This document shows, in pieces, positions 1 through 7,701 of a stretch of DNA of 64,000 bases; within the stretch, counting starts at the first letter, position 1; each line of letters begins with the position of its first letter. The position numbers were made by a program, and so were the translations under genes. The notes beneath the pieces were generated by a model, which saw nothing but the letters and a program-made list of their open reading frames with translations, was not told where the DNA came from and did not search any database. The DNA comes from Neokomagataea tanensis (GTDB lineage Bacteria; Pseudomonadota; Alphaproteobacteria; Acetobacterales; Acetobacteraceae). The stretch lies in the NCBI RefSeq assembly GCF_006542335.1, contig NZ_CP032485.1:157501-221500 (forward strand), written 5' to 3'.

Positions 1-29
1 AATCAACGGATAAGAGATGTGGAGCCGCC

Positions 30-200
30 ATAGCCGTTGGCCTATTTCAGCCCTCCTAGACCTGCAAGTGCAGGTGGGCACCGGTTAACGTGACCAGGGC
101 CACGACAGAGCCAGTTCCCTAAGGAATGCTTATCGGCCCGGGGGTTGATTCGCCTGACGAACCAGGCAGCTCCTGAGGTCTATATGAGCCGCCTGCTTCA
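30..200 (-). ncRNA. ssrS: 6S RNA
   Basis: The stretch lies directly downstream of zapA on the same strand, the usual place of 6S RNA in proteobacteria. Read on the minus strand it contains GGTTCGTCAGG, CCGATAAGC, CCTTAGGGAACTGGC and GGCCCTGGTCACG in the order and spacing I associate with alphaproteobacterial 6S RNA: an interrupted long hairpin with a central bubble. 6S RNA mimics an open promoter and holds sigma70 RNA polymerase in stationary phase. The ends are approximate because no clear promoter or U-tract fixes them; GACCTCAGGAGCTG near the 5' side and CAGGTCTAGGAGGGCTG near the 3' side probably form part of the closing stem. The call rests on position and sequence resemblance, without a covariance search. 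Confidence 0.72.
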
Positions 201-225
201 GAGTTTCAACGCCTAAAAAGCAAAA

Positions 226-567
226 CTAGCTGTTTTCTACCTGCGTCATAAAACTCTCGGCTGTTTCAGCCAGCGCGAGCAAACGCTCTTTGCGTGTCTG
301 TGCACCAGCATCAACTGGCTGCTTCTCAGCTTTTTCAACCTTTTTCTGCAACGCACGGATATCCCGGCGTAAATCATGAATTTCGTCAGCCATGAGCAAA
401 GCAGCCATAACAAGCGTTTTTGCTTCGCTTGGCGCGCCGCCGAAAGAACGCGCGCGTTGAACCCAGCCCTCAACCGATTGCGCCATATCGTAAAGATGGG
501 GTTCCTCACCATCACGACACCCAACACCATACGTATAACCATTCAGACGGATGGAAACCTGTCCCAT
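226..567 (-). CDS. zapA: cell division protein ZapA
   Basis: 113 residues. ZapA binds and cross-links FtsZ protofilaments at the division septum. The N-terminal part (VSIRLNGYTYGVGCRDGEE) is the compact beta-strand head typical of the family, and residues about 60-100 form the long dimerising coiled coil (ADEIHDLRRDIRALQKKVEK). Length fits the family. The ATG lies directly next to the stop codon of the upstream small coiled-coil gene, so the two are co-transcribed and probably translationally coupled. The 6S RNA follows downstream, a conserved arrangement that supports both calls. Confidence 0.93.
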   Translation of the reverse strand: MGQVSIRLNGYTYGVGCRDGEEPHLYDMAQSVEGWVQRARSFGGAPSEAKTLVMAALLMADEIHDLRRDIRALQKKVEKAEKQPVDAGAQTRKERLLALAETAESFMTQVENS

Positions 568-810
568 TTACTTATCCTCCGCCTGTGCAAGAACCGTCTC
601 GATTCTCATGCATAACGCATCTATGTTCGCTGCTATTTCCTGCACATTGGGCTGCTCGTCATACTTCCGCAAAAGCGCCTCGCGCTCTTCCGCCTGTTTT
701 TTGACGAGACTTGCCAAACGTTCGAAAACACTCTCGATCCGCTCAATGGCACTGTTTTCGCTTTGCATGTCCGGCTGTTCGCTCAAAACCTTGCGCGCTC
801 CCCACCGCAT
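568..810 (-). CDS. small coiled-coil protein upstream of zapA (DUF4164/ZapB-like)
   Basis: 80 residues, almost wholly predicted helix with heptad-like spacing (IERIESVFERLASLVKK, then NIDALCMRIETVLAQAEDK). Small coiled-coil proteins of the DUF4164 type sit in front of zapA in many Alphaproteobacteria and are presumed to be division accessories. Its stop codon abuts the zapA start with no spacer, so it forms an operon with zapA. The first ATG has only a weak Shine-Dalgarno; an inner ATG at 765 (MQSENSAIERIES) would give about 65 residues and is a fair alternative start. No catalytic motif or signal peptide is visible. Function is inferred from context only. Confidence 0.72.
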   Translation of the reverse strand: MRWGARKVLSEQPDMQSENSAIERIESVFERLASLVKKQAEEREALLRKYDEQPNVQEIAANIDALCMRIETVLAQAEDK

Positions 811-857
811 GGGGCCCGTTCCGATAATGCCGGAACCCCTTTATAGTCTTCTCTATT

Positions 858-1238
858 ATGCAGAAGAACCCCGAAGCCCCCCCGACGTCAAGCGTATCCC
901 ACTTACCGCTTGTACCAATTTACGTCATTTCTTCACAAAATGATTACAGGCGGCATGCTCATCACGCCGTAACACGCTGGATTGCGCTGTCACCAGAACA
1001 CGCAGGAGCAGCATTTGGGCTTAAATGGTGGTTCAGCGTCACAGATGGAAACTACCAATACTCAATCCTTGATTGCGGTGCATCCGCAGCACTGGCACAA
1101 GATGCTTTAAATCTCGGCGTCGGTTGGGTCATATGCCGCGCCCCAGCAGCACAACTCGCCGCACTCGCAACCAACTCTCTGTTCGTAAAGCGTGTACTGA
1201 CGGAACGTCCCGCGCCCCATTCCCTTACTTCTGAGTAA
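858..1238 (+). CDS. hypothetical protein, 126 aa
   Basis: I do not recognise this protein. It is 126 residues, without signal peptide or membrane segment. It has a Trp-containing central part (FGLKWWFSVTDGNYQYSILDCG) followed by an Ala-rich helix (GASAALAQDALNLGVGWVICR). It is divergent from the zapA operon (47 bases between starts) and lies 16 bases before the ThiE-like gene, so the two are probably one transcription unit. The C-terminal half (ALNLGVGWVICRAPAAQLAALA) could be part of an alpha/beta fold, but I would not name it. The ATG at 858 is the first in frame and has no clear ribosome-binding site, so the start is uncertain. Confidence 0.6.
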   Translation: MQKNPEAPPTSSVSHLPLVPIYVISSQNDYRRHAHHAVTRWIALSPEHAGAAFGLKWWFSVTDGNYQYSILDCGASAALAQDALNLGVGWVICRAPAAQLAALATNSLFVKRVLTERPAPHSLTSE

Positions 1239-1254
1239 CCTTTGGACAAAAAAT

Positions 1255-1836
1255 ATGTCTTTTGCAGAACTCTATCTCAGCGTTAATTCCGCCACATCGA
1301 GCTGCGCATTGCTTGAGCACTTACCGCCCTTACTGGCACACGCTGAGGTCACGGCCTTTCGCCTACCATCGACGATAGAACTGTCTCAGCACAGCCTGAC
1401 GCGACTCGTAAAAGAACTCCACCAACAGGACGTAGCCCTCATACTAGGCCTCGAAGATGGCAAACGGGACTGCCCTGCACATCTTCTAAACGCCATCGAC
1501 GGTTTGCATGTAAATAATGCCGATGACTTAGCGCATTGGCGGAAAAAATTTCCCGACACACTACAAATAGGCACATCGTGCCAAACACGGGATGAAGCCA
1601 TGCTGGCAGGTGAACAGGGCGCTGATTATGTAGCCTTTCCACACAATGAGACGGAACTGCTGAAATGGTGGAGTAATGTGGCAGAACTTCCGGGCGTAGC
1701 CGAAGGCGTATCCACGTCCAGCGAGGCCTCAACAGCCCAAAGCGCAGGCGTGGATTTCCTAGATGTCCGGCTCAATCTTGACGGAAAAGATGCAGCCCTG
1801 CTTTTTCCCATCATTGCCGCAGTATCGGTTGAGTAG
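1255..1836 (+). CDS. thiamine-phosphate-synthase-like (ThiE/TenI superfamily) protein
   Basis: 193 residues with the beta/alpha-barrel pattern of the TMP-synthase superfamily: strand 'VALILGLEDG', then 'AIDGLHVNN', then 'LQIGTSCQTRDEAMLAGEQ' followed by 'GADYVAF'. The IG(T/V)S...E...A...GADY(V/I) segment matches ThiE/TenI well. The active-site strand of true ThiE normally reads DGVHLGQ; here it is DGLHVNN, so the residues that bind phosphate and pyrimidine are not all kept and the chain is slightly short. It is therefore safer to call it a family member than thiamine phosphate synthase. It follows the unknown 126-residue gene closely. No other thiamine gene and no TPP riboswitch was seen nearby. 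Confidence 0.72.
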   Translation: MSFAELYLSVNSATSSCALLEHLPPLLAHAEVTAFRLPSTIELSQHSLTRLVKELHQQDVALILGLEDGKRDCPAHLLNAIDGLHVNNADDLAHWRKKFPDTLQIGTSCQTRDEAMLAGEQGADYVAFPHNETELLKWWSNVAELPGVAEGVSTSSEASTAQSAGVDFLDVRLNLDGKDAALLFPIIAAVSVE

Positions 1837-1847
1837 GTTAACGCGCT

Positions 1848-2543
1848 TTAGTGACCTCTAGGGGTCACTACACCATGCAAAAAGTACAAAACCCCATTCG
1901 CTTGTGGAAACGACTTGCCCCATACGCGAACAGAGGGGTCACGGCCATTACCGACGACGAAACTACCATCTACGGTTGGTTGAATATAAATCCACTGCCC
2001 AGACAGTGTTTTAAGGCTCAGGCTTGCGGCCTTGCTTCGACGCAACGCTTTTCCTAGAGCCACTTCGTCCCAGCGGCCCGGCACAACAGAGTACTGCGCC
2101 AGTTCAAGCAACCGTGACTGGTTGTAAGACGCCGTGATGCCGCCCTGCCACTGACCAATCGTTTTTTCTAAGGCAGCGTTAGGGAAAGCAAACACAGTGT
2201 ACGGCCCGTTGGCATTCAACCAAGGCATGATACCCGTCTGGCGCAACACCTGAGCGTAATCAGCCAGCTCTATGGACGCCTCTACGTTTTCTTGAAGCGG
2301 ACGGTCCGCGAATGATGGCATTGCAGGCGCACGATAGGCAGCAGGGCTATCGGCCCGCCCATCTATGCTCGGCATCCGTGTCTGCGGCAAAGCATCAGGC
2401 ATAGATTGCGCTGAGACGCTGCTCCGCGTCTGGAAGCTGTCTTGTGGATGTGGAGGAACCAGATGATGGTGACCCATACCGTGGCAACCCGCCAATGAAA
2501 GGCACGCAACCACCGACAAAACCGAGCGCACGATATGTGTCAT
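1848..2543 (-). CDS. fasciclin-domain lipoprotein
   Basis: 231 residues from the ATG at 2543, which has GGAGAAAGT directly upstream; longer in-frame starts would place about 25 unrelated residues before the signal peptide. Residues 1-20 (MTHIVRSVLSVVACLSLAGC) are a type II signal ending in the lipobox LAGC. After a His/Pro/Ser-rich linker, residues about 85-230 form one fasciclin (FAS1) domain: 'SIELADYAQVLRQTGIMPWL', 'GPYTVFAFPNAALEKTIGQ', and a C-terminal 'GVLYFLHGVVTPRGH' close to the H2 motif. FAS1 domains mediate adhesion or bind other cell-surface molecules; the bacterial role is mostly unknown. It sits 47 bases behind the Gly/Trp-rich lipoprotein gene on the same strand, so an operon is likely. 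Confidence 0.86.
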   Translation of the reverse strand: MTHIVRSVLSVVACLSLAGCHGMGHHHLVPPHPQDSFQTRSSVSAQSMPDALPQTRMPSIDGRADSPAAYRAPAMPSFADRPLQENVEASIELADYAQVLRQTGIMPWLNANGPYTVFAFPNAALEKTIGQWQGGITASYNQSRLLELAQYSVVPGRWDEVALGKALRRSKAASLSLKTLSGQWIYIQPTVDGSFVVGNGRDPSVRVWGKSFPQANGVLYFLHGVVTPRGH

Positions 2544-2590
2544 ACTTTCTCCACACCACTTTATTCGTGACCTTACATCATCACGAACGC

Positions 2591-3028
2591 TCAGCAACCC
2601 TCCCCGCGCATTGTCCATCCCACTACGCGGCCTGTAACAAGCTCAAACGTCGTCTGGCAGCTCACGCTGTAAGCAGTTCCGGGGAAGCCGCCACCGCCGT
2701 AGCCCCAACCTGCGCCACCCCAGCCGCCGCCCCAGCCGCCATAACCAAGGCCCGGACCGCCCCAGCCGCCGTAACCCCAACCGGGACCGCCCCAGCCGCC
2801 CCAACCCCAGCCGCCGCCACCCGTGTACTCGGTAGCGTTTTGTATATAGGCGAGGAACGAATGTCCTTCCGCTTGAAAGCTGCGGTTAGGAACGCCGAAC
2901 TGTCGAAGCACGTCCACTTCGTTCTTACCGATCATAGAATCCAGCACTTTACGCTGCTCCATGCTTGGAACTTCGCATGCGGAAAGACCGAGCAGAGCTG
3001 CAATGGCAAAAAGCGGTGCTACTTTCAT
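2591..3028 (-). CDS. glycine/tryptophan-rich lipoprotein
   Basis: 145 residues from the ATG at 3028 (MKVAPLFAIAALLGLSAC), which has AGGGA at a good distance; an upstream TTG would add six residues. The signal ends in a lipobox, LSAC. Residues about 20-65 (RKVLDSMIGKNEVDVLRQFGVPNRSF) resemble the SmpA/OmlA-like or DUF-type outer-membrane lipoproteins that read a fold of 'G.p.....fG.P'. Residues about 70-115 are a striking repeat of GW, GGW and GY units with almost no other residue. The C-terminus (AYSVSCQTTFELVTGRVVGWTMRGEGC) returns to normal composition and has two Cys. The repeat DNA is G+C-rich and its other strand gives long spurious frames. It is probably an envelope lipoprotein; function unknown. 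Confidence 0.82.
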   Translation of the reverse strand: MKVAPLFAIAALLGLSACEVPSMEQRKVLDSMIGKNEVDVLRQFGVPNRSFQAEGHSFLAYIQNATEYTGGGGWGWGGWGGPGWGYGGWGGPGLGYGGWGGGWGGAGWGYGGGGFPGTAYSVSCQTTFELVTGRVVGWTMRGEGC

Positions 3029-3126
3029 AAAACCAATCCCTGACAAGATACGTCTATAGACACAATGGGTACTATAGACGCGAATGGCAATGCGTGCGGA
3101 TTAAATCCTAGCAAAGTACCGCCAGC

Positions 3127-4122
3127 TTATCCTAACCACAAAATGTCACGCAGTGACGGCGCGCCAGTCGCAAGCATCACCAAACGATCAAAACCGAGCG
3201 CAATCCCAGAGCAAGACGGTAAATCCGGCAGCGCGGCCAAAAAGTCTTCGTCTACCGGCCAATTCTGCTCCGGCGTTAACGCTATCCTACGTCTGCGGTC
3301 AGCCTCAAACCGAGCCCTTTGCTCCACAGGGTCGGTTAATTCTTCAAACGCATTCGCAAGTTCGATGCCACCAATATACAATTCAAAGCGTAACGCGGCT
3401 CTTGGATCGATGGGGTCCCGCTTTGCTAGGGCCGCCTGTTCAACAGGCCAATGCGTCAGAAATGTTGGTTTGTCCCGGCCGATAAAGGGCTCAATTTTAT
3501 CCAGCAACAACCGGAAAAAAAGATCTTCCCAAGTCTCTCCGTCACGCAAAACCACTCTGGCCTGCTCTGCCAAAAGCATCGCATCTCCAGCCGTCGCGAG
3601 GAGATCCGCTCCAACGTAACGCTGAAAAGCTTCCTGCATAGTCAGACGCTCAAAAGGGACATGAACAGGAATGTGCCGCCCGTCCCGCCAAACCGTGTCA
3701 GGCAGCAAGGCTCTTACATAAGCTTCAGTTTCGTCCATTAACGACGCCAAATCCGCACCGGGACGATACCATTCGAGCATTGTAAATTCAGGATGGTGCG
3801 TGTTGCTTGCTTCACCATTCCGCCAGACGCGCGCTAGCTGAAAAATAGATTCATCCGTAGCCGCCACGATGCGCTTCATCGCGAATTCCGGACTCGTGTG
3901 CAGAAAGCGCGCTTCCACGCCGCCATCTGGCCGCTCCAAAATAGTCCGAAAACAGTGCAGGTGGACCTCCTCCCCCGGCACAGGTACCGCGTAAGGCGTT
4001 TCGACCTCCAAATACATTCTATCTTCGAAAAAGCGACGAGTCTCTGAAACCATGCTCATACGCCGCTTTAAAAGGGGCAACCGCTCTTTGATACGTTGCT
4101 GATCAGAGACTTTTAGCGGCAT
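3127..4122 (-). CDS. epmA: EF-P lysine aminoacylase EpmA (GenX/PoxA)
   Basis: 331 residues. EpmA is a class II lysyl-tRNA-synthetase-like enzyme without the anticodon domain; it attaches (R)-beta-lysine to a conserved lysine of elongation factor P. All class II motifs are visible: 'YLEVETPYAVPVPGEEVHL' (motif 1 region), 'ARVWRNGEASNTHHPEFTML' (motif 2) and 'SGIALGFDRLVMLATGA' (motif 3). The length matches EpmA (about 325) rather than LysRS (about 500), and the protein begins directly with the catalytic domain. It is divergent from epmB with 96 bases between starts, and efp follows epmB, so the whole modification pathway is gathered here. Confidence 0.96.
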   Translation of the reverse strand: MPLKVSDQQRIKERLPLLKRRMSMVSETRRFFEDRMYLEVETPYAVPVPGEEVHLHCFRTILERPDGGVEARFLHTSPEFAMKRIVAATDESIFQLARVWRNGEASNTHHPEFTMLEWYRPGADLASLMDETEAYVRALLPDTVWRDGRHIPVHVPFERLTMQEAFQRYVGADLLATAGDAMLLAEQARVVLRDGETWEDLFFRLLLDKIEPFIGRDKPTFLTHWPVEQAALAKRDPIDPRAALRFELYIGGIELANAFEELTDPVEQRARFEADRRRRIALTPEQNWPVDEDFLAALPDLPSCSGIALGFDRLVMLATGAPSLRDILWLG

Positions 4123-4218
4123 TTTGCTACCTTTTTTATAATATGCACCCTACAAACATCTTTGTTTGCATCGCCTCACCGCTTGCAGGCACACCCCTCT
4201 GGCGGCTAGAGCCATCGC

Positions 4219-5292
4219 ATGCACGATAGGGTCAAACACACTTTAAAAACCAGCCCCACAACCGGTGGAGCGCACACACGCGTCCTGCGCAATACCCCTG
4301 AGCTCGTTGCGGCAGGTTTCATTGAGCCCAACCAAGCCGCCACCTTGCACGAAGTCAGTGAGCGCTACGCCACGGCAGTGCCACCTGCATTCCAAGCCCT
4401 CATCACCCATCCAGATGACCCGATTGCGCGTCAGGTAATCCCTACAGCACTTGAGGCCATCACCTTACCTCACGAGAACATAGACCCCATAGGAGATGAT
4501 GCTCTCTCCCCCGTTCCGGGAATTGTGCATCGCTACGAAGACCGCGCCCTACTCAAGCCGCTTCTAATTTGTCCGCTCTACTGCCGCTTCTGCTTCCGCC
4601 GAGAGCATGTTGGTCCGGATGGTGGTTTATTAAGCGAGGCGGATCTAACACGAGCCCTAAGCTGGATTGCAGATCACCAACAAATTCGGGAGATCATCCT
4701 GACCGGGGGAGACCCCCTCATGCTCTCCCCACGCCGCCTCAAACACATAATTACAGAACTTTCGGCCATCCCACATGTGGAAACGATCCGCATTCATTCG
4801 CGGGTGCCGGTGGCAGATCCCGCACGTCTAACACCCGAATTATTGGATGCGCTCGAAACAGACCGAGCCATGTGGTTAGTGGCTCACATCAATCACGCGC
4901 GTGAACTCACCCCAGAAGCACGCGCTGGCATACGAAACATTCTCTCCCGGGCCATTCCCGTACTCTCACAGTCTGTTTTGCTGCGCGGCGTGAACGATAC
5001 CGAAGAATCTCTTGAAGCACTCTTACGCGCTCTCGTTACCGCACGCATCAAACCTTATTATTTACACCACCTCGACTCCGCCCCCGGCACGGCCCACTTC
5101 CACGTCCCTATTGAAGAGGGGCAAGCTCTGCTGGCGCGGCTCAGGGGGCGCGTTACGGGACTGGCATGGCCGACCTACGTTCTCGACATACCGGGCGGCA
5201 AAGGCAAAGTGCCCATTGGCCCCAATTATCTCGAACCGAACACCCCCAACACCGTTCGTTCTCCGAGTGGTGAACTGAATCACTTCACCTAA
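4219..5292 (+). CDS. epmB: EF-P beta-lysylation protein EpmB (lysine 2,3-aminomutase family)
   Basis: 357 residues. EpmB is a radical-SAM, PLP-dependent aminomutase that turns lysine into beta-lysine for EpmA. The radical SAM cluster motif is seen in 'LLICPLYCRFCFRREHVG' (CxxxCxxC); 'ILTGGDPLML' is the GGE-like SAM-binding strand, and 'IRIHSRVPVADPARLTPEL' is highly conserved in the KamA family. The PLP lysine region is 'YVLDIPGGKGKVPIGPNYL'. It lies divergent from epmA and 125 bases upstream of efp. The length is that of EpmB rather than the longer clostridial KamA. Confidence 0.95.
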   Translation: MHDRVKHTLKTSPTTGGAHTRVLRNTPELVAAGFIEPNQAATLHEVSERYATAVPPAFQALITHPDDPIARQVIPTALEAITLPHENIDPIGDDALSPVPGIVHRYEDRALLKPLLICPLYCRFCFRREHVGPDGGLLSEADLTRALSWIADHQQIREIILTGGDPLMLSPRRLKHIITELSAIPHVETIRIHSRVPVADPARLTPELLDALETDRAMWLVAHINHARELTPEARAGIRNILSRAIPVLSQSVLLRGVNDTEESLEALLRALVTARIKPYYLHHLDSAPGTAHFHVPIEEGQALLARLRGRVTGLAWPTYVLDIPGGKGKVPIGPNYLEPNTPNTVRSPSGELNHFT

Positions 5293-5417
5293 ATCGCTAC
5301 ATCATTCGTGGAAAAACAGCCTGCCGCCTTGCCGTTCCCCCCTAAGCGGCGCTAGAAGCGGCTCATAAACGTGCTTTTTATCAAAAAACGCAATGCCTTC
5401 AGGCACAGGATAGAGAC

Positions 5418-5984
5418 ATGAAACAACAAGCCAACCTTATTCGCGCTGGCCAAGTCATCGAGCATGACGGTCGCCGCTGGACAGTTCTTAAGCAACAGAT
5501 CATTACACCGGGTAAAGGCGGCGCGTTCATTCAGGTCGAAATGCGCGACCTCAAGACCGGCAACAAAACCAATGAACGCTGGCGTACCGCTGACTCCGTC
5601 GAGCGTCTTCTGACAGAAGACAGAGACTACACCTACTCCTACATGGATGGCGAAAACCTCGTGCTGATGGACCCAGAAACGTTTGAGCAGGTCATGCTGC
5701 CAAGCGAACTTCTGGGCGACCAACTGCCTTTCCTGCAAGACAACATGGAACTCAGCGTAAAGCTGGTTGAAGGCGATGCCGTCGGCGTTTCACTTCCTCC
5801 ACAAGTCACGCTCGAAATCGCTGAAGCAGACCCGGTCGTGAAAGGCCAAACGGCTTCTTCATCCTACAAGCCTGCGCTGCTCGTAAACGGCGTTAAAACT
5901 CTGGTTCCACCCTTTATCGAAGCTGGTGAGCGCATCGTTGTACGTACAGAAGATGCTTCTTACGTTGAGCGCGCCAAGGACTGA
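5418..5984 (+). CDS. efp: translation elongation factor P
   Basis: 188 residues, the standard length for EF-P. It relieves ribosomes stalled on polyproline stretches. The three beta-barrel domains are covered; the modified residue is Lys33 in the loop ITPGKGGAF, which has the PGKG form that EpmA recognises. The C-terminal domain ends 'PPFIEAGERIVVRTEDASYVERAKD', again typical. The epmA/epmB neighbours indicate that Lys33 receives beta-lysine. The upstream gap of 125 bases probably holds its own promoter; suhB follows 34 bases later. Confidence 0.97.
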   Translation: MKQQANLIRAGQVIEHDGRRWTVLKQQIITPGKGGAFIQVEMRDLKTGNKTNERWRTADSVERLLTEDRDYTYSYMDGENLVLMDPETFEQVMLPSELLGDQLPFLQDNMELSVKLVEGDAVGVSLPPQVTLEIAEADPVVKGQTASSSYKPALLVNGVKTLVPPFIEAGERIVVRTEDASYVERAKD

Positions 5985-6018
5985 TCACGCCTGACGGAAC
6001 TTAAGGAGTTCACTATCC

Positions 6019-6852
6019 ATGCGTCTATCCGCGCATATGGCCGTAATGCAAAATGCGGCCCACAAGGCGTCTCGTCACCTTCTACGTGACTTTGCTGAAG
6101 TTGAGCAGCTTCAAGTCAGCATCAAAGGCCCGGGAGACTTTGTCTCTCAGGCCGATATGCGCGCCGAAAATATTATCCGTGAAGAGCTCACACGCGCCCG
6201 CCCCGGCTACGCTTTCCTCATGGAAGAAAGCGGCGAGTCCGGCGGCGATAACTGGACGTGGCGTTGGGTTGTCGATCCGCTCGACGGCACATCGAACTTC
6301 CTCCACGGGATCCCCCACTGGGCAATCTCCATTGGCCTCCAACGCCGCCTCCAAGACGGTTCAATCGAACTCGTCGCAGGCGTTGTATATAACCCTGTAG
6401 CCAATGAGATGTTCTGGGCAGAAAAAGGCGTCGGCGCATTCCTAAACGAGCGCCGCATCCGCGTATCAGCACGCCGTACCCTGAACGAAGCTCTCTTTGC
6501 GACAGGCATCCCATTCGCAAAGGTTAGCGGACGCAACCGCTTGGCATTCGCACGCGTACTTTCAGCATTAATGCCGAAAGTTGCTGGCGTTCGTCGCTTC
6601 GGCGCTGCTGCTCTGGACCTCGCCTGGGTGGCTGCTGGCCGCTACGAAGGCTACTGGGAATTCGGCATCAAGCCCTGGGATTGTGCAGCAGGTGCACTGA
6701 TCGTCCGTGAAGCGGGCGGCCACGTCACAGGCCCCGATGGGATTGATCTCAACGAATTGCCGGACGACGTGATCATCGTTGCGGGTAACGCCAACATGCA
6801 TGCGCCACTTAAAGAATTGGTTCATGAAGCCCTGACGAGAGACGAAGCCTAA
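6019..6852 (+). CDS. suhB: inositol monophosphatase family protein (SuhB)
   Basis: 277 residues. The enzyme hydrolyses inositol-1-phosphate or related sugar phosphates with Mg2+. The three metal-binding motifs are present: 'FLMEESGESGG' (EE), 'WVVDPLDGTSNFLHGIPHWA' (DPLDGT) and 'KPWDCAAGALIVREAGG' (WD.AAG). Placement 34 bases after efp with a strong AAGGAG upstream suggests co-expression. The SuhB branch also has an rRNA-processing/antitermination role in E. coli; whether that holds here is not visible. Confidence 0.93.
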   Translation: MRLSAHMAVMQNAAHKASRHLLRDFAEVEQLQVSIKGPGDFVSQADMRAENIIREELTRARPGYAFLMEESGESGGDNWTWRWVVDPLDGTSNFLHGIPHWAISIGLQRRLQDGSIELVAGVVYNPVANEMFWAEKGVGAFLNERRIRVSARRTLNEALFATGIPFAKVSGRNRLAFARVLSALMPKVAGVRRFGAAALDLAWVAAGRYEGYWEFGIKPWDCAAGALIVREAGGHVTGPDGIDLNELPDDVIIVAGNANMHAPLKELVHEALTRDEA

Positions 6853-6960
6853 ATTTTTCGTCTCTGGCGGCAAAATACGGATTGTCACGTCCACGATGTG
6901 AACATCCGGTACGTTGTGCCATTGCCGCCACCCCATAGGCTCGGTTAGGATTGGTCCTGC

Positions 6961-7701
6961 ATGAACAGGTCAATTCTAACCTCCCTCGCCGTTACAGCCG
7001 CCTTGGCTGCTTTTTCTCCGCATTGCGCCAAAGCGCAAGTCGCGGCGAATCTTGACAATCTGCCCCAAGGGCAGACTGCTCCACCTGCCCCCAAAGCCCC
7101 ACCGACCCACGCTGCGGCTTCCCATGCACAGGCAGTGCGCGCCGAAAATAATCCCGCGCCACCCTCTACGTCCCATCACACGGCACCTTCACACACCTCT
7201 ATTCCCGGCGTTCCCGCCGCTCCACCTCCTCCCGTGGTCTTGCCTCCCCCTTTCGGGGACATCCCCCTCCACCCCGCAGTGGCAGCAGATGCGGTAACAC
7301 CGAACCCAAATGCCAAAACGAGCACCGCACCTCTACAAGAGGGCGACCTGCGCGTGCTCTTTGACAATAACTCCGCTGACCTCAACGCCCAGACACTCTC
7401 CGAGGTAGCGGCATTCGCAGATCGCCAAAAAAATACACCTGAAAAACGCATTCTTCTCCTCAGCTATGCGACCCTCCCCGGCGACGATATTTCAATGCCC
7501 CGACGTATCGCTCTGGCCCGCGCGCTTGCCATTCGTTCCATTCTGGTAAGCCATGGAGTAGCCTCAACACGCATTTACCCTCGCGCACTTGGCCGCCCAG
7601 ACCAGACGGACACCGCCCCAGCTGACCGCCTGGATATTTTAACAGAACCCCATTCAACACCGGACCTGAAAGCGTCCGAAACAAGGACACAGACCCCGTG
7701 A
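6961..7701 (+). CDS. OmpA-domain periplasmic protein, Pro/Ala-rich N-terminal half
   Basis: 246 residues. The N-terminus (MNRSILTSLAVTAALAAFSPHCAKAQ) is a Sec signal peptide with a likely cut after AKA. Residues 30-120 are Pro/Ala/His-rich and probably unstructured, long enough to cross part of the periplasm. Residues about 125-235 resemble an OmpA-like peptidoglycan-binding domain ('LRVLFDNNSADLNAQTLSEV', then 'RRIALARALAIRSILVSHGV', then 'TRIYPRALGRPDQ'). The GTG start of the next gene overlaps its stop (GTGA), so it is translationally coupled to the MotA/TolQ-like gene and is probably part of the same envelope machine. Confidence 0.85.
   Translation: MNRSILTSLAVTAALAAFSPHCAKAQVAANLDNLPQGQTAPPAPKAPPTHAAASHAQAVRAENNPAPPSTSHHTAPSHTSIPGVPAAPPPPVVLPPPFGDIPLHPAVAADAVTPNPNAKTSTAPLQEGDLRVLFDNNSADLNAQTLSEVAAFADRQKNTPEKRILLLSYATLPGDDISMPRRIALARALAIRSILVSHGVASTRIYPRALGRPDQTDTAPADRLDILTEPHSTPDLKASETRTQTP

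Noticed and set aside
2444..3043. 199-codon plus-strand frame across the two lipoprotein genes
   Set aside because: It is the mirror of the Gly/Trp repeat coding strand; Ala/Pro/Thr-rich and without a ribosome site.
3065..3619. 184-codon frame opposite epmA
   Set aside because: Ser/Arg-rich shadow of a well-conserved gene on the other strand.
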